Assembly: GCF_035492295.1 (NCBI RefSeq) | Contig: NZ_DATJJK010000127.1 | Span: 1 to 12,526, forward strand | Length of the DNA: 12,526 bases | Origin: Acidisoma sp035492295 | GTDB lineage: Bacteria; Pseudomonadota; Alphaproteobacteria; Acetobacterales; Acetobacteraceae | Direction of reading: 5' to 3' | Part shown: positions 6,704 through 12,526 of the stretch, piece after piece | Layout: the number at the start of each line of letters is the position of its first letter | Position numbering within the stretch: the stretch's first letter is position 1 | Notes under the pieces: generated by a model | Told to the model about the DNA's origin: nothing | What the model saw: only the letters and a program-made list of their open reading frames with translations | The model's database searches: none | Made by a program: the position numbers and the translations under genes

Positions 6704-6744
6704 CAGGGCTTCAGCCTTCTATTGAGATGGGCGAGGGTGGTCAT
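6703..6744 (-). CDS. Possible 13-codon leader ORF coupled to the permease
   Basis: ATG at 6744, preceded by GGGGAG at five-base spacing, opens a 13-residue frame (MTTLAHLNRRLKP). It ends in TGA overlapping the permease ATG as TGATG. It occupies the 77-bp gap between the binding-protein gene and the first permease. It may serve as a ribosome-loading leader for translational coupling. It is equally possible that this is chance in an intergenic gap; no peptide family is recognised. Confidence 0.3.
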   Translation of the reverse strand: MTTLAHLNRRLKP

Positions 6745-6780
6745 GATACTCCCCATTCAATGCGGAAATCGTCTGGCAGG

Positions 6781-8115
6781 TCAGTGATGGCGGTTGCTGT
6801 CATGGGCAGCGACCCAGGTTTCGTACTGTGCCGCCAACTGCTTTGGCGTGGTTGATCCCAGAACGATCTCCTGTAGCCCGGCATTGATGATCTGCTCGAC
6901 CCCTTCGGCATCCATCTTGTCATCCAGAACAGGCAGGACGGTATGAATGCCGGAGGAGAAATCGTAACTCGTATGTAGCAGCGGATCGTGAATACGTGCA
7001 CTGAGATCGAGATTTTTGTAAATCGGCAAAATATCGTGCTTCAGATAGATATCCGCGTTCGCCGGGTCCATGCTGAATTGGATCCATTTCCATGCCGCTT
7101 CTGCCTGCTGCGGCGTGCTGGTCTTGGAAATGCCGAATCCGGTGGCGATTTCGCCGGACGTCGAGGCGTCGTCCGTGAAGGCCTCGCCGTCGATATGCGG
7201 GAATGGCTGCATGAGGATTTCAGCCCGCATCGCCGGGGTCAGGCTGGTATAGAGATTCTCAACCTCCCAGATACCGCCGATGAAATAGACGCTTTTGCCG
7301 CTGACGAATTCCGACAGGGCCTGCTCGCGCATCGTTGACGGCTCGCTTTTGTCGATCAGCCCGGCAGTCGTCATATCCTGCACGATCTGCAGCGCCTTGA
7401 CGAAGGGTGGATCGTTGAAGCTGGCGCCGTTCGTCCCGAACCGGGCATGCTGGAACCAATCAGGACCGCCCATGCGCCCGACCAGCGTCGAGAGCAGGCA
7501 CGACTGCAGAATCCAGGATGACTGGTCTCCAAAAACGACGGGATGATAGCCGGCCTTGCGAATTACCACTGCCTGCGCCTTGAAATCCTTCAGCGTTTTT
7601 GGGAAGGTGAGGCCAAGCTTGTCGAGCAGCGCTTTATTGGCATAGACGATGCTCGTCCACAGCACATAAGGAACGCCAAGTTCGTAAATCTGCCCGTCTC
7701 GGCCTTGCGGCGCCAGGAACAGCGCGCGTTGCGTCGCGGCCAGATTGTCCCGCGTTATCCAGGGGCGAAGATCCATCGCATAGCCGCGATCGGTCAGATA
7801 GCCGGTGCGCTTGCCAGGCCAGAGGGAGAGCAGATTGGGTAAATGGCCGGAAATTGCGAGCGCCTGCATCTTCGTGTGATAGGCGTCATGATCCATGGCA
7901 TCAAAATGAATCGTAATATTCGGATATTTCGCGTGAAAGCGCTGATACATATCCTGCAATTCGAAATAGTCAGCATCGACTTGCGTGTAAGGAACGATGC
8001 CCGTCAGCTGAACCGGCCCCGTCGTTGCGCTATCGGCTTCGGCATGTCCGATTCCGAAGGAAAAAGCCGCTACTGCACTCAGCATCAGGGATTTTAATGT
8101 AACCGTCCTGGCCAT
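6781..8115 (-). CDS. Periplasmic sugar-binding protein of the ABC transporter (family 1)
   Basis: A 444-residue extracellular solute-binding protein of the MalE/UgpB class, which captures the sugar in the periplasm and delivers it to the permease pair. The N-terminus is a Sec signal peptide: MARTVTLKS, a hydrophobic core LMLSAVAAFSFGIG, then likely signal peptidase I cleavage after HAEA (about residue 27). There is no lipobox Cys. Family-like features include FHAKYPNITIHFDAM, LSLWPGKRTGYLTDRGYAMDL, GVPYVLWTSIVYANKALLDKLGL and, near the C-terminus, EAAWKWIQFSMDP. The ATG at 8115 has a near-perfect AAGGAGG ribosome site at six-base spacing, fitting the high expression that binding proteins need. 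The gene looks intact. Confidence 0.92.
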   Translation of the reverse strand: MARTVTLKSLMLSAVAAFSFGIGHAEADSATTGPVQLTGIVPYTQVDADYFELQDMYQRFHAKYPNITIHFDAMDHDAYHTKMQALAISGHLPNLLSLWPGKRTGYLTDRGYAMDLRPWITRDNLAATQRALFLAPQGRDGQIYELGVPYVLWTSIVYANKALLDKLGLTFPKTLKDFKAQAVVIRKAGYHPVVFGDQSSWILQSCLLSTLVGRMGGPDWFQHARFGTNGASFNDPPFVKALQIVQDMTTAGLIDKSEPSTMREQALSEFVSGKSVYFIGGIWEVENLYTSLTPAMRAEILMQPFPHIDGEAFTDDASTSGEIATGFGISKTSTPQQAEAAWKWIQFSMDPANADIYLKHDILPIYKNLDLSARIHDPLLHTSYDFSSGIHTVLPVLDDKMDAEGVEQIINAGLQEIVLGSTTPKQLAAQYETWVAAHDSNRHH

Positions 8116-8202
8116 TTATTCCTCCTTGCTTGACGATCTTGCGCCGTCTTTGCTGTGCACGCTGTTGGTGCCGCCGCTTTTGCGGTCTGGGTGAAATCGC
8201 CG

Positions 8203-9333
8203 TCAGTCGAACGATCCGAAGGGAACCTGCCGCCCGATCGGCCGCGGCCTGTCGCATCTCGTCTCGATGGCGATCGTCCGGCCGCTCTCCGCCGAACGCT
8301 GAAAGCCGGTCATGACATCAAGCGCATGCATGGCGAGTTCGGCCGACACGCGATGGGGGCGGCCATGCTGCAGTGCATGCGCCATTTCCGCAGCGCCCAG
8401 GCCGCGCAATCCACCCGCATAGTCATGGGTCGGACGGTCATAGGGATGGTCATCCGGCACCCGCTCCCAGGCTTCCTCGCCGCGCTTGTAGAGTTCGACC
8501 GGGCCGGAGAAATTATTGGGGTCGGGCGTCACCAGGCTGCCGTCTAGGCCATAGAGTTCGACCTGGTTGTGACGATGCTTCACGATGTCAAAACTCGTCA
8601 CGATGGTGACGGTGGCGCCGTTCTCGAATTCCATCACGCCGGTCGTATGGGTCGGCACTTCGACCTTGATGATGTCGCCGCGCCGCGGTTCGCTCAGCAC
8701 CGGCCGCTGGGCTCTCGTGATCTTCTCGGTGCCGAACACGGACCGCACGGGCCCCAGCAGGGTGATGAGATTCGTGACGTAATAGGGACCGACATCCAGC
8801 ATCGGGCCGCCGCCGCGCTGATAGTAGAAATCCGGATTGGGGTGCCAGTGCTCGTGCCCCGGGATCATCATCAACGCGGTGCCGGCGACCGGTTGCCCGA
8901 TCACGCCGTCATCGAGGAGCCGGCGGGACAGTTGATGCCCAGCCCCCAGAAAGGTGTCCGGTGCGCCGCCAAGACGCAGGCTTTTGCGGCGCGCCAATGC
9001 GAGCAGGCCTTCACCTTCCGCGACCGTGATGCCGAGCGGCTTTTCGGAATAGACATGCTTGCCGGCTTCCAGCGCCGCCTGGCTGATTTCCGCATGCGCG
9101 ACCGGGCTGGTCAGGTTGATGATGATATCGATCGCCGGGTCGGCCAGCATGCCGGCCAGTGAGGTTGCTTCGACACCAAACTCGCCGGTTCGCGCCTGCG
9201 CGGCGGCTGGCACCACATCTGTCACCGCCTTCACGCGCACGAAGTCGAACATGTGCAGCGTGGCGATGTAGGTCGAAGAAATATTGCCGCAGCCCACAAT
9301 ACCGAGCTGCACGGGTTTCGCTGACGCGCTCAT
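8203..9333 (-). CDS. Gfo/Idh/MocA-family NAD(P)-dependent sugar oxidoreductase
   Basis: A 376-residue cytoplasmic dehydrogenase. The N-terminal Rossmann fold shows GIVGCGNISSTYIA (residues 11-24, GxGxxx nucleotide loop). The catalytic EKP is in VYSEKPLG (97-99), and GGGPMLDVGPYYVTNL (about 174-189) carries the conserved D-x-G-x-Y/H stretch of the substrate domain. ThuB of the rhizobial trehalose operon is in this superfamily and oxidises disaccharides to keto derivatives, so a similar reaction is plausible here; that is inference from context. I prefer the ATG at 9333, which has GAG eight bases upstream. An ATG at 9339 and a TTG at 9348 are in frame. The 87-bp gap before the binding-protein gene contains its ribosome site and no strong terminator. 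Confidence 0.9.
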   Translation of the reverse strand: MSASAKPVQLGIVGCGNISSTYIATLHMFDFVRVKAVTDVVPAAAQARTGEFGVEATSLAGMLADPAIDIIINLTSPVAHAEISQAALEAGKHVYSEKPLGITVAEGEGLLALARRKSLRLGGAPDTFLGAGHQLSRRLLDDGVIGQPVAGTALMMIPGHEHWHPNPDFYYQRGGGPMLDVGPYYVTNLITLLGPVRSVFGTEKITRAQRPVLSEPRRGDIIKVEVPTHTTGVMEFENGATVTIVTSFDIVKHRHNQVELYGLDGSLVTPDPNNFSGPVELYKRGEEAWERVPDDHPYDRPTHDYAGGLRGLGAAEMAHALQHGRPHRVSAELAMHALDVMTGFQRSAESGRTIAIETRCDRPRPIGRQVPFGSFD

Positions 9334-9348
9334 GGTCATATCTCGCAA

Positions 9349-10275
9349 TTATGCAGCATGGAGTTCGGAATATTGATCACGCAGAAACTGAATGGACTTC
9401 TTCAGTTCGACCTCCAGCTGACGCGTGGCCGGGTCCGTATGGGTCCAATGCGACGCGCCGGGCACATCTTCCAGTTCCAGCGTCAGCGGGCCTTTGTAGC
9501 CGATGGCCTCAAGGGCTGAGAGAATGGCAACCCAATCGATCTTTCCGCGTCCGGGCCGCCAATGCGCATTCGTCTGGCCGTCATTGTCGGAGAGATGCGT
9601 GTTGAAGATACGGTCGCCCAGCATCAGCACGGTGAAATGCGGCATATCGCCTGAGGGAAACAGATGGCTCGGATCGAAATTGAACCCGAGATTGGGTGAT
9701 CCCGTACGCTCCAGCAAGCGCGCCATGCTCTGTGCCGAATTCACCCAGCGATAGGGATGCGGCTCAATCGCGACTTTGAGTCTGGCATCTGCAGCAAACT
9801 CGCAGGCTTTTGCCAGGCTATCAACGCACTGGTTGTACTCGGCAGTCCAATTCCATTGCGGCTCGACATCCGCTGTCGATAGCTGCGATATTGGCCGGCG
9901 CAAAATCGGCGTAATCTCGCGGCCGAAGGGATAGGGCGTCGATGTCGTGATGAGCGGGGAGCCCAGTTCCGCCGCGGTCTCCACCCCTTTGCGGAAACCA
10001 TCCAGATCAGCACGAGAGGACTTGTCACCCGGCTTGGACGAAAAATTCAGATTGCAGAAGATATTGCTCAGCGTCAGCCCTTCATCCCGGGCCAGGGACT
10101 TCAGATCCTGAATGCGCTGCTTGGTATAATAGCTGTCGATCGCTTCTCGATTCCAGATCGAAAGTTCAAAGCTCTGGCAGCCGGCCGCCGCAACACGCCT
10201 GATGCCGTCTTCGTAGGGCGGTATCCAGCTGAAGGTCCATACGGTCGAGCCGAAACTCAAGGGAACTGGTGGCAT
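9349..10275 (-). CDS. Sugar phosphate isomerase/epimerase-like TIM-barrel protein
   Basis: First gene of the operon, 308 residues, of the xylose isomerase-like TIM-barrel (AP endonuclease 2) superfamily. Metal-binding residues are visible: E171 in VAIEPHPY, D201 and H204 in FNFDPSHLF, H227 in NTHLSDND, and an acidic cluster at the last strand (LTLELED, about 265-270). A disordered-looking or substrate-loop region lies at about 120-145. In such operons these enzymes act on keto-sugars or glycosides, often next to a Gfo/Idh oxidoreductase, as here; the specific reaction cannot be assigned. The stop codon lies about 15 bases from the preferred oxidoreductase start, so they form a tight pair. The ATG at 10275 has GAAGG about 11 bases upstream. 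No lesions are visible. Confidence 0.88.
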   Translation of the reverse strand: MPPVPLSFGSTVWTFSWIPPYEDGIRRVAAAGCQSFELSIWNREAIDSYYTKQRIQDLKSLARDEGLTLSNIFCNLNFSSKPGDKSSRADLDGFRKGVETAAELGSPLITTSTPYPFGREITPILRRPISQLSTADVEPQWNWTAEYNQCVDSLAKACEFAADARLKVAIEPHPYRWVNSAQSMARLLERTGSPNLGFNFDPSHLFPSGDMPHFTVLMLGDRIFNTHLSDNDGQTNAHWRPGRGKIDWVAILSALEAIGYKGPLTLELEDVPGASHWTHTDPATRQLEVELKKSIQFLRDQYSELHAA

Positions 10276-10650
10276 TATGTGCTGCCCTTCTTGGTTCGAA
10301 TTACGCGTTCGTCTTTACGAGACTGACCGTTTCCGCAGAAAATCGGCAGCCCTGTCCAAGCAGGGATTGATCCCCGTCATTCTTCCCACAGGTCCGGCGC
10401 CAAAGGCGTGGCACCAGTCGCCGGCTGGGTTAGCCCTCACGTCGCGTCGACCGTAGCGTTACCTAACGAGATTCACAGTCGGCGGTCAAGCGGGGAAAAA
10501 GAGTGTTGATCAAAACAGATATTCCGATACAAGGCGACAACAGGATAATCCGTATCGTTACGGGTCGTTTTTCCGAGTGGTAGCTGGAAATGGCCCGACG
10601 ATGGTGCGATACAGGGTCAGAACCACAGTTGACGGAGGGCGAGCACGCCC
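10276..10650. promoter_or_regulatory. Divergent intergenic region between the sugar operon and lacI
   Basis: 375 bp without a convincing gene. It holds the candidate LacI operator (10550-10563) and three copies of CGATAC/GTATCG (10525, 10552, 10607). A TTGATCAA palindrome lies at about 10505-10512. Two small overlapping hairpins that cannot form together (CCCTG/CAGGG at 10350-10365 and GGGAT/ATCCC at 10363-10374) lie in the operon's presumed leader. A weak - strand promoter, TTGACC (10484-10489) with 17-base spacing to TTAGGT (10461-10466), is possible. Confidence 0.5.
10550..10563. promoter_or_regulatory. Candidate LacI-family operator
   Basis: CCGTATCGTTACGG is a 14-bp near-palindrome: six of seven base pairs match around a central CG, the classic layout of LacI/GalR operators. 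It lies between the divergent regulator and the operon, about 88 bases before lacI. One such site could control both directions. Confidence 0.6.
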
Positions 10651-11766
10651 ATGGAGAAGCGGGGGACGAAGCGTACCGCGTCAGCCAAAGGCCGATCCGA
10701 GACGGGCCAGGCGAGGCCTGCGCGCGGCATGGCTTTGGACGGCCGCGTGACGCTACGCACCGTTGCGGACCATCTTGGCCTGTCGCCGACAACGGTGTCG
10801 CGCGCCTTGAAGCGCGGCGATGATGTCAACGCCGATACGATCGACAAGGTTGAAGCCGCGGCGCGGGCGCTCGGCTACCGGCCGCATCTCGGCGGCATCA
10901 ATCTCCGCACCGGCCGCACCCATGCCATCGGCATCATCCTGCCTCTGGGCGGGGAGGGTGACGTCAACAAGTTCGTGGCGTCCTTGATCGAAGGCGTATC
11001 CTCTTTCCTGAAGACGATCGGCTATCGGACGGCGGTGGTTCCGTTGCTTCGAGACGATGACCCGATCATCGTTCTCAAGGAACTGGTCAGCGAGAATTCT
11101 GTCGACGGCATCATTCTGACCAATACCAAGCCGCAGGATGAACGCGTCAAATGGCTGCTGCAGACGAAGACGCCCTTCATCACATTTGGTCGAACCGAGC
11201 TGTTCAGCCCGCATGCTTTCGTCGATGTGGATCATGAGCGTATAGGCGCCCGGGCCGGGGCGATGATGTTTGATGCTGGGCACAGCCAGCCACTGCTCAT
11301 CGCGCCGCCCGAGGATTTGACTTACAGCATGCAATTCCGGCGCGGCTGGGCGCAGATCCATCGGGAAAGGGGCGTTGATCTTGCGCCACAGTCCGTCATC
11401 TGCGCTAGGAATTCATCCAATGCCGGGCTGGAGATAGCATCCAGTGTTTTGCGCGATAGGCCGGAAATCACGGGAGCCTTCATCGCCCATGACGACACCG
11501 CCATGGGCTTCGTGTCAGGCTTGCGTCCGTTCGGCAAGCACGTTGGCGAGGATTTCGGAATCATCACCTATGGCGGAACGCGTATGCATAGTTTCATCAA
11601 CCCGCCACTGAGCGCCTTTACCTTTCCGCATGTCACAACCGGTCAAAGCCTGGCGCGACTGCTCATCAAGCTGATCCAAGGTGGCAGACCGGAAGAGTTG
11701 CAGGAAGTCAGCCAAGCGGATTTCAACGACCTCGGAAGCCATCACTTGACGGCGAAGCGGCTATAG
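10651..11766 (+). CDS. LacI/GalR-family transcriptional regulator of the sugar operon
   Basis: A 371-residue repressor-type protein. The N-terminal helix-turn-helix is VTLRTVADHLGLSPTTVSRA (residues 33-52), followed by the hinge ALGYRPHLGGINLRTGRT. The periplasmic-binding-protein-like sensor domain starts at AIGIILPL (about 92) and includes VDGIILTNTKP, TPFITFGRTE, AFIAHDDTAMGF and a late FPHVTTGQSLARLLI. The region before the helix-turn-helix is a charged extension. An ATG at 10729 would remove 26 residues and give a more usual LacI N-terminus and length, whereas the ATG at 10651 has GGAGGG at 11-base spacing, so the start is open. It is divergent from the transporter operon and probably represses it in the absence of the sugar or a metabolite. 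Its last two codons overlap the convergent epimerase remnant. Confidence 0.92.
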   Translation: MEKRGTKRTASAKGRSETGQARPARGMALDGRVTLRTVADHLGLSPTTVSRALKRGDDVNADTIDKVEAAARALGYRPHLGGINLRTGRTHAIGIILPLGGEGDVNKFVASLIEGVSSFLKTIGYRTAVVPLLRDDDPIIVLKELVSENSVDGIILTNTKPQDERVKWLLQTKTPFITFGRTELFSPHAFVDVDHERIGARAGAMMFDAGHSQPLLIAPPEDLTYSMQFRRGWAQIHRERGVDLAPQSVICARNSSNAGLEIASSVLRDRPEITGAFIAHDDTAMGFVSGLRPFGKHVGEDFGIITYGGTRMHSFINPPLSAFTFPHVTTGQSLARLLIKLIQGGRPEELQEVSQADFNDLGSHHLTAKRL

Positions 11767-11910
11767 ACCGCTTAAAACATGCCGAAGGCAGTCAAGCATC
11801 TTTCGTCCCCCGGTTTCACGCTTTGCCAGATCACCCGTGAGCCAGCTGTAGGCTTCTTCTTCGTGTTCGATTGAGATCGTCCGGTCGAAACCATGGTTCT
11901 GCAAAACGAG
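11761..11910 (-). pseudogene. C-terminal tail of a second sugar phosphate isomerase/epimerase, cut by IS
   Basis: The last 48 codons or so (VLQNHGFDRTISIEHEEEAY, then WLTGDLAKRETGGRKMLDCL and the end) resemble the end of sugar phosphate isomerase/epimerase barrels. There G-[FY]-D-G-x-[IL]-S-I-E-H-E-D carries the last metal-ligand Glu before a helix. The complete first gene of the operon has the equivalent segment GYKGPLTLELED. The N-terminal four-fifths are missing because the right IS6 copy joins at 11902-11908. Its stop overlaps that of lacI in the palindrome CTATAG. It originally was probably a second catabolic enzyme of the same cluster. Family assignment rests on a short motif, so it is moderately sure. 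Confidence 0.65.
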
Positions 11911-12526
11911 AGCGGCTGGGACAATCTGGTTGTGGCGACGGCGGGGACGAAGGAGATTTCGGAGTTCACCATGCTCGCGACAGAAGCGGCTCGCGGCGTC
12001 AGGGCTCTTGAAGCCGCGCATACATCGGATCCTTCCTCTGATGCCGCGATGGTCCTGTTCAAGACGATTGTTGAGGTAAACGCTGGTCCGGTGCCGCACC
12101 GTCTCTCCCAGCACTGCGCGGATCGGCCTTGGATAGGAGCCATGGCCATCCGTCGTCACCCGGTCAGGGCGAAAGCCCATGGTGGCTTTCGCGGAACGGA
12201 AGAACGCCTTCGCCGCCCTCATGTCGCGCTGCTCGCTCAGCATTGCGTCGATCAGGTTGCCGTCCCGATCAATCGCCCGATAGAGGTAGCACCACCGGCC
12301 GGGCACCTTCAGGTAGGTCTCATCAACGTACCAGCTGATACCGGCTTCGCGGCGGGTGCCGTGCCGCCGTTTGCGTAGCGCATCTCCCAAGAGCGGCAGC
12401 AGTTTCGTTGCCCAGTCCCGAACTGCCTCATGACTAACGATGAACCCGCGGAGCAAGAGCATTTCACTCAAATCCCGGAGGGTCAGCCGATAGCGCAGAC
12501 GGCGGAAACCCACGAAGTTGATGATG
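11902..12526 (-). mobile_element. IS6-family insertion sequence, right copy, 3'-truncated and cut by the window end
   Basis: An inverted, diverged copy of the left element. It matches the left element up to 11908 and then switches to epimerase sequence. The last codons of the transposase (ending NIMRVA) and the 3' terminal repeat are absent. The join carries a 7-bp stretch, CAAAACG (11902-11908), also present at the corresponding place in the left element. The 5' end, including the zinc finger and terminal repeat, lies beyond the window. Confidence 0.85.
11908..12526 (-). CDS. IS6-family transposase (partial), fused in frame to the epimerase tail
   Basis: The coding frame enters from beyond the window and covers the DDE core: D in WYVDETYLKV, D in TTDGHGSYPRP and E in NRLEQDHRG. 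It continues through SPDAASRFCREHGELRNLLR and RRRHNQIVPAA without the frameshift seen in the left copy. After Ala-Leu at about 11908 the frame passes directly into the epimerase tail and ends at 11761, making a chimeric C-terminus of about 48 foreign residues. About 15 residues differ from the left copy over some 170 aligned by eye. The catalytic core is intact, but with the 3' IS end missing the element cannot move by itself. Whether the protein is folded or active is unknown. Confidence 0.85.

Noticed and set aside
5723..6787. A 354-codon + strand frame across the permease genes
   Set aside because: It is antisense to two permeases with clear membrane segments and EAA loops. Its translation is polar, Gln/Asp/Arg-rich and unlike a known protein.
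10350..10374. Two mutually exclusive small hairpins in the operon leader as an attenuator
   Set aside because: Stems are only five base pairs, there is no T-run or leader peptide, and the transcription start is unknown.
10310..10458. A 47-codon - strand open frame in the divergent region (ending FLRKRSVS)
   Set aside because: It looks mildly protein-like but has no good start or ribosome site and no recognised family; an open frame of this length is expected by chance at this GC content.
1..12526. CRISPR array, tRNA or rRNA genes
   Set aside because: No regularly spaced repeats and no cloverleaf or rRNA-like segments were seen on either strand when reading by eye.

Overview
The window looks like accessory DNA, probably plasmid-borne or plasmid-derived, from a GC-rich alphaproteobacterium. 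The pointers are a ParB-like protein of the type common on rhizobial, methylobacterial and acetobacterial plasmids, IS6-family elements whose transposase has a zinc-finger N-terminus, two toxin-antitoxin modules, and a sugar ABC transporter cluster of rhizobial style. Genus cannot be decided from the sequence.

Layout. Bases 87-1060 are an IS6-family element on the + strand, with recognisable 24-bp terminal inverted repeats and a transposase gene broken by one nonsense codon and one frameshift. Next, on the - strand, are a HigBA-like toxin-antitoxin pair (toxin frameshifted, antitoxin intact; 1065-1796), a gene-free stretch with an orphan terminator and seven copies of the octamer GGGGAAGC/GCTTCCCC (1797-2122), and an intact TacA/TacT-like RHH antitoxin plus GNAT toxin pair (2123-2938). 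Bases 2939-3443 hold the tail of an unidentified protein and a 13-bp inverted repeat. A ParB-like gene (3444-4124) is cut to its N-terminal third.

Bases about 4126-11911 are a sugar uptake and oxidation cluster. A LacI-type regulator (+) is divergent from a six-gene - strand operon. In transcription order the operon encodes a sugar phosphate isomerase/epimerase, a Gfo/Idh/MocA oxidoreductase, a periplasmic solute-binding protein, two MalF/MalG-type permeases and a broken ThuA-like protein. A 14-bp near-palindrome with a central CG lies between the divergent genes and is a good candidate LacI operator. No ABC ATPase gene is present. By analogy with the rhizobial thu system, the cluster probably imports a glucoside or disaccharide and processes it through a keto-sugar intermediate; this is inference.

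Downstream of lacI and convergent with it lies the C-terminal tail of a second isomerase/epimerase. A second IS6 copy in inverted orientation (to the window end) has cut it off, creating an in-frame transposase-epimerase chimera. The two IS copies thus bracket the segment like an inverted composite transposon. However, they differ at many residues, the right one has lost its 3' end, and the left one is mutated, so the structure looks old and immobile. Overall, an apparently intact regulator, import and oxidation core is surrounded by decayed genes. I found no convincing unprecedented system.
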